Positions 14,051-26,995 of a DNA stretch of 64,000 bases are shown here, piece after piece. The notes under the pieces were generated by a model that saw nothing but the letters and a program-made list of their open reading frames with translations, searched no databases and had not been told where the DNA came from. Position 1 is the stretch's first letter, and the number at the start of each line of letters is the position of its first letter. The DNA lies in contig OX439006.1 of assembly GCA_949316495.1 (NCBI GenBank), positions 48,401,939 through 48,465,938 of the forward strand, written 5' to 3'. This DNA is from Amphiduros pacificus (lineage: Eukaryota; Annelida; Polychaeta; Phyllodocida; Hesionidae). Position numbers and translations under genes: made by a program.

Positions 14051-14299
14051 TTTAAATGTTTTGTCTACACAGGAGGAGAAAAGCTTATGATTTTCTTGTC
14101 CATCAGATGGAAGTCAAATCGAGGCAAAATTATTAAGGTCAAGATTACATTTTCCAAACCAAGTCGAGTGATTTACGGTATTGGGTAAGGTTGGTTTGGA
14201 AAATGTAATCTTGACCTTAATAATTTTGTCTTGATTTGACTTCCATCTGATGGACGAGAAAAGGACAAGCTATTCTCCGACTGTGTACACAAAAATTTA
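14051..14299. mobile_element. Long foldback (hairpin), probable MITE-like element
   Basis: Left arm 14051-14162 and right arm 14191-14299 are inverted copies separated by a loop of about 28 bp. The inner 65 bp, from the gtccatcagatgg end to cattttccaaacc next to the loop, are almost perfect. The outer part (ttttgtctacacag against ttttgtgtacacag) is more diverged. An A-rich run follows the right arm. There is no coding capacity. The structure fits a foldback/MITE or an inverted duplication made at a break. Confidence 0.85.
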
Positions 14300-17094
14300 A
14301 AAAAAAAAATTAAAAAAGAAAGAAAAATGGCAAGACAGCAAAAAGAGGACTTTGTGAATTGAGCGTCGGGCTAGCAAATTCTAGTCGCACACAGGAGCCC
14401 GGTCAGAATACTTTGGTTCCTTACACGATCCAGGCGTCCATTGAGCATACAAACTGGGGACTGGCATTCTGTGGCCGTGTTTGGTGGTGGTTCTGGAGGG
14501 AACAGAAAGCTCTCCCCTTCCACATATACCGGCGCATATACAAACACAGCGCTGTACTTACAGTGTGTACCGTTTCGTTTTGAAGAGACAGACATTCGTG
14601 CAGAAGATTGGATAAACATGGCCTCCATTGAAACTTTCTTTCTGAACAACGTGTAAAGAATTGACAATCTGGTGTTTGTGGTTCATGAATACTCTGAAGA
14701 AGACTGGAATATCTCTAAATACTTTTCGAAATAATGATATGAAGCTGTCCATCTCTCATGGGTTACTGTCTTGAAACTGTGTTTGGCTTTCTAAACTGAA
14801 ATATACGCATATATGCATGTACCCTATTTACTGATTCCAAACATTTGTCAAATCACATGTAGAGTCATGCAAGATTCTTGGCACAGAAAAGTGCAAGCAT
14901 ACTTAGCAGACATTCCAAAAATGACAGATTAATAATAGACCATATATTATTTATGACATATCCATGTATAGAGATAGTATACAAGATTTACAATATTAGG
15001 AGATTGATTAATTTCTGTATCACGTGGGAAACCCCAATGCAATTTACTGATGAGTATAAAAAACGACTACTTAATGACGTCTATTTAATGATACAAATAT
15101 TGGTTGAATCTTTCCAAAATAATACAATTAATATGTCTCCAGATCACATGGTTTTGAAAAATCATAGACTTCATTATCGCCCACTTGTTTATGATAAACC
15201 TAGTCAGTTTGCACGGAATAATTCTATAATAATCAGACAAAACAGATGTATATAGTAGAGTGATGGACTACATCTATAATGTGATGGGGGAAGGAAATAC
15301 ATTTTAACTCACTCACCAACTAGTAATTAGGAATTACGTCATAACAGATAGTTGGCATCAGGATGGAAAAAGAATCAAAATAACATTTTAGAATAGATAT
15401 GAACAACTGACTGCAAACCCTCTTGCAAACAAAATGAATAGGGACCGCTTTATGAGTAGTGTTAGTTTTACACATATCTATGCAAGATTGTGGTTGTTTC
15501 ATTTGGGTTAACTCACAGATTGGTGCGATCTGTTTATCGCTATTCATTATGAGGTTTGCGGTTTGTTCATAGCAACATTTAAGAACTAATGTAGCGCCGA
15601 GTATTAGGTCAATATTGGTCTCTCGATTCGTTGGCAGATATGGCGGTTGCCCAAGGCCCCCAGAACATTCATCTCCAACCAAAATAAACAGTTTCTGGTT
15701 TGACAATTAATTGTTGGGTTTATTAGTGCCTTTATGGGAATAACAGGTTGTTATTATCATGGGAATTGCAGCTTCATTCTCATTCAAGTTATTTCACAGC
15801 CAGTGACCTTTACTTTTGGGCCAAAGGATATGGAAGCGATTTCTACAATCAATTATGTGTCATATAAGTAATAATAATGATAAAAAATGGATATAGCGTT
15901 GATATCAGGCAGATATTATTCATAGCGTTTCATAGGTTGCATAATCACCTTTCAATTTCTCAGTCAAAAAGAGAAATCTTCCAAATTGGCTCCAAAAGAT
16001 GTGTTGTTCTTGATTTAGCAAAAGTGAAAATGGGAATTTTATGCCAAGTCCTTTGAATAAGACAGGTGAGACCGGTTATTACTTATAAGTTGTGGTTTGC
16101 TTGTTATTCTCTGCCACACCTGTATCATTGCTGTGTATACAATATTCCTGTATACAAGATTTAGTAGGCATTTATTGATGGCAGCAGCAGCATGAAATAG
16201 CCAAGTGGCAAAAACTGGAAAAGGGTGAAAGTATTGCGGGCACAACATTAACTCATGGAATATGTAAGGGCCTTGTACATTACATTCACGACATTTAATG
16301 TTAATACAAGAAATTTAAAAAAAACGAATATGGGACCAATAAATATTCTGATACAAGAAGGTAGGACAGAATTAAAAGCTATTATAATATGTTATGATAA
16401 TACACAAACTGTAATTCTTGAACAATTCGAATAAGGCGAAATAAGGGTTCATTAAGGTTCACATTCAGGCTTATCAAAGAATTGATACCTTATAGAAGGG
16501 AAACACATTTTAAGGCATTTATTGCAGTGGATGTATAGGCAATAGGCACTTGGCCTGCACCAGTTTGGTGACAGTGAAAGCAGAATCTGTTGTGTTGTGG
16601 TGAGGTGACAAGTTGGCGTTACCATAGCAACAAGACAACAGCGTGTATAATGTTGCCGTGACTACACCTGTGCTGGTTGCATCCCGATGCTGAGCAGGCA
16701 GGTCTTGTGCGGCTGTTTTCATAACACTTTTGCAAGAGTTTTCACATTAGATATCGCAGTCAGTGTTAAGCATTCTTGCATTATGCACATTTAATTAGTC
16801 CTTTGCAAACCTGACAAGTACATTATCCAAGCGCATTGTGTAATTTCAACTAATTGATATAAATGGTTTTAAATGCAGAGACAAATTATATATCCGGAGG
16901 CGAGCGACGAGAATCCAAATACACAACATGTAAAACGACACACGTGTGAATGGTTGCATGTGGGTTTGTCAGTACTTGTTTGTCACCGTATGCTGCTCAC
17001 TGTTAAAATTTAGTACATCCTCGTTTCTGTTACACCATGCTGTTCAATGTTAAAATTGATTCCGTACAGCAGTCTTTAAGTTGTTGTTCAATAT
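14300..17094. other. Non-coding
   Basis: No gene is supported. Open frames at 14359-14667, 14878-15255 and 15320-15706 show no known domain. If the Shaw gene's T1 exon lies outside the window, this is intron. Confidence 0.4.
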
Positions 17095-17278
<184 letters not shown>

Positions 17279-17772
17279 ATTGGCATATTTAAAGTTGGGA
17301 CGGTCAGTGTGTACGTCAATACAACTGATGATTGTCGGAATATTAAAAAAAACATATTAGATGAACTTGAGAATATATTTTTGATCATGTAAATTTAATA
17401 AAAATCTGGTTCAAATTCAAAGAGCATAACTGCATCTGTTTGAATATAATCTTATGGTTTTAGAGGAACTAACCCAGTGAACCATTGCATAATAAAATCA
17501 AACGGTTTTTTTCTCAAAAAGAGGCGATTTTCTTCTCTATAAATGCACCAATCTAACAAGATTATATCCTTCAATAATCACCCTCAACCCCATCCCCAAT
17601 GTTTAGATATATTTCTCTTGCAACCTTCAGCACAAGCTATAGTTTGACTTTGCTTCTGGGGCAAGCATTTTCAATCTCTATAGAACATTTTGTTTTACAG
17701 AATTGTGCATAATTATCTGTATAGATTTATCTGTTTGAAAATGTCTCATACACTTCTCTGTTTCCTTTTCAG

Positions 17773-18682
17773 ATTGTGGCGGTGGTGTCGGTGTTTTTTA
17801 TAATAGTCTCCATACTGTCGTTCTGTCTAAAAACTCACCCGAATATGCGGGTACCTGTGATAAAGAATTTGACCATGCCAACAGGAATAGGCAATGGTAC
17901 AACATGGACTTTAGAGAAAAAGAGAACGGAACCCCATGATGCCTTTTTCTATATAGAATGCGCATGCAACGCCTGGTTTACCTTTGAGATAATAATAAGA
18001 TTTATAGTTAGTCCTAACAAGATGGAATTTATCAAAGCACCTGTGAACATCATAGACTTTGTAGCAACATTCTCATTCTACCTGGATTTCTTATTGACAA
18101 AGCTTCGGAAGGAGAATGACATACTAGAGTTCTTCAGTATCATCCGAATCATGCGACTGTTCAAGTTGACGCGGCACTCTCCCGGCTTGAAAATTCTTAT
18201 CCACACATTTAAGGCCAGCGCCCATGAGCTGAGTCTTCTGATATTCTTTCTCATTTTGGGTATTGTCATATTCGCTGCCCTCATCTACTATGCCGAGAGG
18301 ATACAATACAACCCAGACAATGACTTCAATAGTATTCCTGTGGGTTTATGGTGGGCCATAGTGACAATGACCACAGTAGGGTATGGAGACATGGCCCCCA
18401 AGACTTACGTTGGCATGTGTGTGGGCGCCCTCTGTGCTCTCACTGGTGTACTAACCATTGCCCTTCCCGTGCCTGTTATAGTCAGCAATTTTGCATTGTT
18501 CTACTCACATACGCAAGCAAGAGCCAAACTGCCCAAGAAGCGACGGCGTGTACTTCCGGTTGAAGCCGTTCGACCCAAGAAGATGGGCCCCCCTACAGGG
18601 GCCGGGGGACTACAGAATCGGCGGATGAACGCCATCAAACACAACCACCCAGGTGCGCTTGACCACAAACTTAATCGAATAG
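17773..18682 (+). CDS. Shaw: Shaw/Kv3-type potassium channel, exon for S1-S6
   Basis: Transmembrane core of a voltage-gated K+ channel of the plasma membrane. The exon starts after a good acceptor (tttccttttcag) and ends in phase 1 at G|GTAGGT. In exon residues: S1 1-23, an S1-S2 loop with possible N-glycosylation sites at N32 and N41, S2 57-80, S3 91-109, S4 about 119-134, S5 152-173, filter TVGYGD 201-206, and S6 with PVP 232-234. After S6 comes the conserved basic stretch [16 protein letters not shown]. As I recall it, S4 ([17 protein letters not shown]) and the pore match Drosophila Shaw closely. Two outer S4 charges of other Kv channels are replaced by E119 and S122, as in Shaw, which is known for weak voltage dependence. 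The N-terminal T1 domain is not in the window, so this is the 3' half of the gene. Reading through the donor would give a tail ending at 18789. Confidence 0.97.
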
Positions 18683-21600
18683 GTAGGTTTACGCCTGAGT
18701 TGGTTACTTTTGGTTTACTGACGACACGCATACCAAATTATTACTATTTTCAAAATTGCATTGACTCTCTTTTAAAATTATTGCTTTAACAACTATTTCG
18801 ATGGAATTTCTTCGTTTCATATTTGAAACATCTTTTCCATATGCATCTTAAGCACAAACAAAGATTCTGTTTCTGCACATTTCAGTACCCATTTTTGAAT
18901 ATCTTGTTTGTTAACTACATATCTAGATACTTTGCTGTTTGGAGCTGAATGTGTTTTGGCTTGAAGCATATGAGTTCACTGACAATAGAATTTGCAAATT
19001 AGTTACCAAAATAGCTTTGTATTATACAGTTCCTGATCACCATAACACAAAAATATATTAGAATCACCACAACCATGCAAATAAAGAGTAACACAAAAAT
19101 AGTAAATATCACAAAATCTTGTAAAAATTATTTGAATCACAATTCACAAATGTATAGTTAAAGAAAGTGACTATTGCATTTTCCAGAATTTATTCCGAAA
19201 TATCAATTGCGTGCTTCTGGTTTATTTGATTTTTTTTCAATTTATGTTTCTAGAGATATGTATATTTTGTTCATATCTTTAATCAAATGTCAAGTCTGAA
19301 CCAGTTTTTTTACAAGACAAGGGCTAAACCTACCATACAAGGTATTCTTTAATCTTATGAATATTATCTGTTAGACAAACGTAATGTGTTTTTAATATAA
19401 TATGTTTCATATTATAAAAAATAAGAACTTTATTTTTTTTGTTTTCTGTTGATAAAACTCGATTTGTTTACGACTTGGCATTTCTAACTCAATCAAATTA
19501 TATATATATATTTTTATCTTTATATACTCATTTAAACGGTTTTTTGATATTGTGGAATTTTTTTTGACATTTTTACATTCACTTGTGAGATATAGTATTG
19601 GTCTTATTTGATGATTTTACAAACAATTTTGTTCAGTTTGAATGTTGTAAGTGCACCTGTTTACTAATACTAATGGTGTAAATTTGATAATGGTAGAATT
19701 AATCACTATCATGGTAAGATACAACACAATGTAGTAGTGCATGTTTACCTTATGTAGAATCATCCATATATTATATATTGTGAAAAGAAAATGTCCGGTA
19801 TGAAACTGGTTTTCATATTGTGGCCCATCCTGGTTTAGAAATAGATTTTATAGAAATAATATAGCTTATCCCTGCCATACCAAAGCTTTGAATTGGTAGT
19901 TTAATTTTTAAATGACAGAATTTAGCAATATCCCCGACAAGTTTAATATTGTGCTGGGTCTGTTAGATAGACAATCTCCCTGTTACAAAAAGCACATTGA
20001 TTGCTGCAGTCTGAAGGAGGCTGCAACAGTGCCACGCATGAGTGTGTGTCACCACTAGGCGTCGCTCTCGCCTAGACAATATGCGCGCGCCACCTGTTAA
20101 ATGAAAACGAGGCGCTGCGCACAAGGTGAAGGTCGCTGCTAGCTGTGGCGCTTGTTACTTTTACCTGATACTTCTTATCACATTTCAGACATATAACCAG
20201 CTGAAAGTAGCTCCTCATGATGGTTACTCGTGGCAACACATCGCTGAACTATATGCGCCAAAATATTCTTCATTCACAGCTCTACCAAATACAAACTCTG
20301 ATTCATTAATCATTATGTTAGCAAGCCATTTTTACTGAAAATATACCAATAGATAAACATATGAAGACCATTGATAAAGATAGTCAACTAGACCCACAAA
20401 TACTGAAATGAAGCAGATTAAACATGACAATACATAATGAACAAGCATATCATTAACTTTTTTATCGAGTGTTTTAAAATTATATCAAAATTGAATGACT
20501 ATATTATGGTTTTCTGCTGCTGTTTGTCTATGGAAGGGGGCATCCGATTCCATACAGGTTAATCCCTTACAGTCTCTACTCTAATTACATTTGACAATGT
20601 TCTTTATCACTGTGCCAAAGCTTTAATTGTTTGTCTTTCTATTTTATATAAAGTGGGCATGCCTCATTTGGCTTTGGAACAACATTCAACACTAATATTC
20701 TCTCTCTCTATATATATATATATATGTGTGTGATACTCTTACCTATGTCCCCATCAGTTGTGTATCCAAATTATTTCCCAAACAATGCTATCAATGATAT
20801 TTTTGGTAGAACCCAAGTCACTTCAGTTAGAAGTTTAATATGACCGTATAACCACAAAGACTTATTGGATACGCCACTGTGTTTGCTTGGTGTATGGTTT
20901 GGTATCGTGCTTGTGGTCAGTGATATTCTCAAGGTAGACAGTCACTTGACTACAAAATAAAGCTCTCTAGGCACATTAAAAAAGGAGCCAGCAAAAAGAA
21001 GCGAGTCAACCGAATAATGAAAGACCTAAATTCAAATGATCTTGAATTTATTCAATCAGTTGAGGCAGATCAAAAGGGAGAAACGCATCACAGAGTATGA
21101 GTAGGCATTAATGTATACAGGCGAAGGAAACAAATGTGATAGAGACTCTCAAAAAGCAGTCGGTAAATGGTTTCAGGGGAGAACAGTAGAATAGAGTAAT
21201 TTCCATACAGTAGTAGAAAATATTGTACCATAAGATATGAGAAAACCTTTCATTTTGATCATATGAACTAGGTTAACTAATTCACAATTCAATTTAATGT
21301 TAAGGTTTGTTTTCTGAATTAAGCAGAGTGTACATTTAGGATAAATAATCAATTCGGATTACTGGTAGACCTTACTGTACTGTTCAACATGAGCTATATT
21401 TTGTGGTCATAAATATCCCACTACTGTATCTCAAGTATATTTATCTTTAAACTACATCAAGCATGAATAACTCCCCTTTGGCAATATGAAGAACTTCACG
21501 AGCAAGAGATATGAAGGATAAACATATTTTTTGTGGAGTTAAAACTTAACTGACAAAGATATCCTGGCTATATTTTTGCGGGACATAAACACAAGACGAA

Positions 21601-22195
21601 AGTATATTCAATATATTTATTAATTTTTTTAATTTGTCAATGAGAAGATGCATCTTTATCAAACAGAGAAAACGCTCATATTGATTCCTAATTAAAATGT
21701 TCACGGCACAGATGGGAAATATACAAAATATTAAGGGTCCTACATTATGCATGAGTATTCTATACAGACTTATAGCAGACTAACGGCACAGATGCACCCC
21801 CGTCAGTGATATTCAGTAAATGCATGCTTTAAACTCTCAGCTCTAATGATGTACGTTTTCTTCCATCAAAGTGACTGTCCCATAGGACATATAACTAACT
21901 GCGCATGCCTTGTTTTATAGCGCATGGCATTGTATTCCCCATTTTGCTTTGCTCTTTCAAGTATAAGTGTCAAGTGATACAGACTACCCAAAAGCGTTAC
22001 TGCAAGCATTTGAGCTTCAAACTATTTTTAAAAAGACTGTTTTTTTATCAAAGAGAAAGAAGTTAACTGAATCTCAAATGATTATTAAATGACTATGATA
22101 ATACAGTATAAGAGAGCGTTTGGTGTTCTCTGTATCACTTCGTGGGCCAAGTGTTCGTACTTTCAGCTAACTGTGTGTGTTTTCTCTTTTTTAAG

Positions 22196-22234
22196 CACAA
22201 GGGGGCGCTATCCAGGAAATGATGCCTTTCCGTA
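22196..22234 (+). CDS. Candidate 39-bp cassette exon of the Shaw gene
   Basis: A long pyrimidine tract ending ttctcttttttaag precedes 39 bp, and a strong donor A|GTAAGTG follows. Entry and exit are both phase 1, so inclusion would add 13 residues (about AQGGAIQEMMPFR) without shifting the frame of the known exons. The evidence is splice signals, length and phase only. The residues match no family I know. Confidence 0.4.
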
Positions 22235-23176
22235 GTAAGTGTTGCTGGATTCGTGTTTTCCTTGCTACAACAACTTCACAACTCAAGCAGCCCAGGACCA
22301 TGCATTCCAATGTCCCTCTGGCCCCAAGAATCCTGTTTTTACATTGTCCCCCGTGATTTGTTGTCTATTCTGTAAAGTCCTTATTACATTGAAATTTATA
22401 ATGTGACTGCATCTTGCGCTTGCCCTTTTTCTCTGTAGAAATATTTTACCTGTTATATATTTAATGGATGTTTGCGCTGCTCTCATTTTCTTTGTAACAC
22501 AATAAGCCTTTGAATAGAGTGGGTCAAGGACTAATCGCTGAGTAAATATATGAAAAAAAAACAGCCTTACTATATATTAACCCACACTTTATTTTATAAT
22601 AATAGTACATTAAGCCTCATATTAAATTGGTGATGGTTAAATATATTCTGTTTATCTTTATCCTAAACCCCACGCCTTTAAATTGCCCACTATTAAGTTC
22701 CTTAAACCATTTGATTGATATTTTGTTAAGGACTACTTTAATTATACCTGAATATAACCACATAATCTGTGTTGTATATACTAATGTTACATTAAGGGTG
22801 GCTTGCAATATTTGTTTAATTAAGATGTAATTATCATCTGAATAAATTAAATTGCTATAATGATTATAATTCTAAACAATAATAACTCTTACTGCAGTAT
22901 TTGCGTTTAGCAAGCGCGCATTGTAGTATTGAAGATTAGTCATGTAATTTCAGATATATTTCTATAGCTGATGACTTTTTCTAACAAGTTTTCTATGTAG
23001 GAACTCTGAGATTCTTCATTATGCATAATATCAATGTCTAATTGACTGAGTAATTGTTAATTCAAATTCCTGGAATTATTCTTAACGTCTCATGTATGAA
23101 ATTAGAAATACTGTTCTTGGTGGCACTCAAAATCAATGCAAGGAAATTTGATTGTTATTTTCATTTTGTCAATCAG

Positions 23177-23209
23177 ATTTTAAAATAACAAGCCGTGTTA
23201 ATCCAGAAT
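23177..23209 (+). CDS. Candidate 33-bp cassette exon of the Shaw gene
   Basis: The stretch follows acceptor cattttgtcaatcag and precedes donor T|GTAAGT. Entry and exit are phase 1 and the length is 33 bp, giving about DFKITSRVNPE. It may be a chance match in AT-rich intron sequence. Confidence 0.25.
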
Positions 23210-23528
23210 GTAAGTAAATGTTTTGTGGGATACATCTAGCGGCATAACACAGTGTTGTCCAAATAGCCCAGTGAAATGAATTCTACATTCATAAGTGTCA
23301 TATTGCATCACAACCTTCAAATTATTGCCAGTTTTGTCTTGTGCACGAGTACATTTGTATTATAACACCTTGTAAACCTATCTGCATATAGTAGATCTAC
23401 AATTATGATTCCTATTATTATCTGAATATGGTGTTATTTTGGATGCCACCAATGAGTCATGTTTGTTATTGTTTTGTAATACTGTGAATGTGTGTGTCTA
23501 AATCTTTGATGCTATTCTTCACCACCAG

Positions 23529-23552
23529 GTTTCTCTCCCCGATATGAGAGAG
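23529..23552 (+). CDS. Candidate 24-bp microexon of the Shaw gene
   Basis: The stretch follows acceptor ctattcttcaccaccag and precedes donor G|GTACAG. Entry and exit are phase 1 and it encodes about GFSPRYER. It is compatible in frame with every neighbouring exon. Support is from splice signals and phase only. Confidence 0.35.
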
Positions 23553-25870
23553 GTACAGTATACTATGCCAACCTCTATGTGGGTTTCCATTAACCTATAA
23601 CCGGATTGGTCAATCCACCAGCACACATTTATTATTAATCTGTTGTTAGGAATTAGTTTCATTAGATAACAAAAATATCCTTTATGTGTAGGGATAATAT
23701 TTTATTTTCTGCTCAATATATTATAATTATCATAGAGCTTTTTACTAATGAATTTGGATTGGATTTATTTATGAAATAATTGATATAATCTACTATTGGT
23801 GGTTATTATAATGCTGGGTGACTTGCATGCATCCCAATTATGACGGGATAACTTATAGGGATCGAAGGATGTCACTTGCCAGAAGCGCTCTACATTCACT
23901 TTCTTGACCGCCACAAGATGTCGCTACTCATCCTCAGTGGGCACTTCCTGGAGTCAATAGATGGCGCTCTAGCTCGCTAGGTGGCGTTCCAATGAGGTGC
24001 CCAGAAAGGAGCGCTTCCCGCGTTTGACAGCCCTTCATTGGGGTATTATCCTGGCATGATTGCTTTTTGAATCCACTTTCTTATTCTGCAGGCCTTGGTC
24101 GGTGGAATATGGTCATCTTATATATTTATCAAAGCATTCACTGAGTAGGGGATATTCCAGTCAAAGTCCTCAAACTTCTTTAATCTTGACGCGTAAAAAT
24201 GAAATATTAAACAAATACCTCAGTTTTAGATGAATCGTTGAAACACATTTAGAGCTTCCAATGTCTCTAGAAAGAATATATTCTAGTATGATAAATATGA
24301 TATAAAACCAAATCATTTGAACCTTTTGTGAAAAGCAGATTGTGATATTTTGATGTAATTCATTTAACTTTGAGTTCACCATGACCTCTTAATACCTTCT
24401 GCATTTGCGCATGCGCTGAATGCGAAAAACACTTGGCATTAGGCCTTTGTATCTCATTTATATGTGTTGCTATGGTAGCGCTGCGGTTTAACTTAGGGTC
24501 ATGGTTATTTACCATTAAACTAGTTTTATGTACCATCTTATGAAATACAGGAGGTTTTAAGAGGGACTTAATATAATTGAAAGAATAGTATGTATTGTTA
24601 TTTTAAATTATTATCCATTTTAAAGCGCCTTGCACCTGAATCATAAGGATTGCTATTTTCAACACGAATGAAGGTTTCAATAATATCACAAGAATGATCC
24701 ACAATCACTCGGCTGAAGCACGACATGACCACTTTCCGGCACTACCTCTGCAAGTTATTTAAACTAAATCTCACTTTTCTGGAACATTGGAAGTCCACTT
24801 TAGGTACCCTCATTTTCGCTCACATTTTTTACAGTCATGACATAGTGGCTTAGGGGGACCCACACCCACCCTTACTCATCACCTTTATTATATTTCCTTT
24901 GTCTTTTTTTCCCCTATTTACCTTTTCATATTTCTGGTATGTGACACTTTTTGTTTTGAAACCCCATTTATAATTTTTCCACAAACGATTCATTAGATTT
25001 AAACTTTTTTTTTCACCAAAAAAAAAAAGAGAAAAATAGATTTACCACCAGGTTGGAAGACTACTTATTTTTTAAATTTCTGTCCACTTAAACGGTATAT
25101 ATCTTTTTTAAGATTATATGGCAATTGGCTATTGGCCCTCTAGCGGGACAGGGAGTCTTTCTCCAGATGTAGAATTTGTGTTTATTATATCCTAGACGCA
25201 AATATTTCTTCTATCCTTAGCATGTAGCTTTCTTTGTTTGCACATTTCAAAGCATGTGTGACCTCTGTGACCTCTGTACCTTTTCTATTCCAATACCTAA
25301 AATATATATGGAAATGAGAATTTATTGGACTTCTACTGGAGTACCCGATTAGAACGTTTGCGGAACATCTTTTGATATTCATCCAGCTTGATGCAATTTT
25401 TGGCAGCGAAATGGCCTATGAAATGTAGTGTTGAGTGAACTTGTTCCCCGTTTTTGCAAACTTTGCTTATATATGTATTGCTCTTGTTTGCTGGGCTTCA
25501 GGAAATGTTTCGCAAAATCGCTCTAATAAAGTGGAAAATTACTGGCGATGCCATTCCTCAATGGCCTCGCTCTGGAGATAACTAGATCACATGTTTGACA
25601 CACATAACCTTTCCTCTTTTCAGCCAATTTCTTTTTGGTTTTTAGTTTGGCCTTTAATGGCATGCATTATGGCGACCATAATTTGCACATGCGCACATCA
25701 CTCTTGATTGCACGTGACCTAACACCAAAACCTCACAACCAGCCCACTGTGTATATATTTATACCAGATTCCAAACTTTCAAGTTATACACACGCCTGCT
25801 TCTTCCCCCAAACTGCGCTATTTTGTTCAGACAGTAAAATGGGTGTGTTGTTTGTTCATCTAATCCATAG

Positions 25871-26079
25871 GAAATGGCGAGGAATCTATTCCTATGCTGA
25901 TGTTTAACCACTCAGAAACAAGGGAAGACTCCCTCCCCCGAACTAGGCCACAAACCAATGTAGAAAAGTCCCCGCCCAGACTTGTGGAAATAAGCTCCTC
26001 CAACCCGGGTACGCCGATAAAAGTAGTCGAGCTCAAAACTACCACATCCAACGCTTCCCTCGCTGCAACGGGTTGGTAA
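25871..26079 (+). CDS. Candidate alternative last exon of the Shaw gene
   Basis: After acceptor ttgttcatctaatccatag, a phase-1 frame runs 68 codons to TAA at 26077-26079. It starts GNGEESIPMLMFNHSE, contains SPPRLVEISSSNPGTPIKVV and ends SNASLAATGW. The Ser/Pro/Thr-rich, hydrophilic composition is like a channel C-terminal tail and unlike the intron around it. Joined to the S6 exon it would give a channel ending here. It could instead be internal if the weak donor G|GTTGGT is used, which keeps phase 1. A stronger-looking donor three bases later (TTG|GTAAAT) would break the phase of the next exon. Confidence 0.55.
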
Positions 26080-26878
26080 ATTTTTGCATCTGCTGTTGTG
26101 TTTGCAGCATTTTTCAACATGGTGGTTGATCATTATAATTTCACTTGACTGAATGATTATAAAACTAGATATTCTATGATTCTTAATTTATTATTATTAT
26201 TACCACGTGAAGTGAATGCTTATGCTACAGTCATTATTATATAAACAATGTCATTTTTGCCTGAGTGTCTTGCTGTGGTAGACTGGTTTACAAAAAAAAA
26301 AGAAACAAACAAACCGTATAGCTCAAAGAACCAAATGAATGTGTTAAAACTTTGAATAAATAAATATAAATCAGGTTAGTTTTTAGCTACAATAAACTAA
26401 ATAACCATTGTAAAATCTTAATCTATGGTTGATTTCGATTAAGTTCTAAATCTTTCTTCTCTGAGAAAGAAGACCTAACTTGGTCTTAGTTGGCATGTAT
26501 ACATGAGTGTTAGAATACATTCTTCCCTTTCATCAAGGCGTGTCACCTTTTTTTCATGTGCTTCTAGTACTAATTTTGTCAAACATTGTGTGTATTTCAC
26601 GTTGTTTTGTCAGTCAAATTGTCATTTGTGTAATATATTTATATATTATATATATTTTTTAAAACATATTTCTGGACACTTCTTGTGACGTTTGGACAAT
26701 GACAAGCACAGGCATTCCTTTTCAGTGATTTAATAGCAACTGTTTAACATTTAATAGGCATCATGGTATCGAATTACTACGAGTCACCATCTAACGTATA
26801 TTCTATGTCATGTTTATCTGATGTGATGTGACCCAATTTGTCCTGTTCTCCAATGTGGTTTTGTAATTCAACTTTCAG
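26080..26878 (+). other. Shaw-gene intron
   Basis: AT-rich intron sequence between the alternative last exon and the next clear exon. I see nothing else in it. Confidence 0.5.
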
Positions 26879-26995
26879 ATGGACAGACAACAAATACAAC
26901 TCTGTCCAACACTGTGACCGCGCCCAACGCCAATGTAGCTGTACCGGCTACCCCTAACACAGCAACTACTAACACACATACTCCCAACCAAGTTG
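26879..26995 (+). CDS. Shaw: Shaw-type channel C-terminal exon (39 residues)
   Basis: The exon lies between acceptor aattcaactttcag and donor G|GTAAGT. It is 117 bp, phase 1 in and out, so it can be skipped without a frame shift. It continues the S6 exon as NRI-DGQTTNTTLSNTV and ends NTHTPNQV. It encodes a Thr/Asn/Pro-rich intracellular tail with no domain. Its end (TPNQV-G) resembles the end of the next exon (ATNQV-G), which suggests an old exon duplication. Confidence 0.85.

Larger units (their letters stand above)
18683..25870 (+). other. Shaw-gene intron region with candidate small exons
   Basis: AT-rich intron sequence of about 7 kb. It contains the candidate cassettes listed separately at 22196, 23177 and 23529. 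Strong-looking acceptors also precede phase-1 open frames at about 24092 (frame of 16 codons) and 25625 (frame to 25907), but their composition is not convincing. A GC-rich patch lies at 20040-20110. Confidence 0.5.

Noticed and set aside
24092-24145. Short phase-1 frame after acceptor ctttcttattctgcag as a Shaw last exon
   Set aside because: Only 16 codons with no coding character; the acceptor alone is not enough.
25625-25907. Phase-1 frame after a strong acceptor (cctttcctcttttcag) as another Shaw exon
   Set aside because: The composition is hydrophobic and Cys/His-rich, unlike a channel tail, and it overlaps the better candidate at 25871 in another frame.
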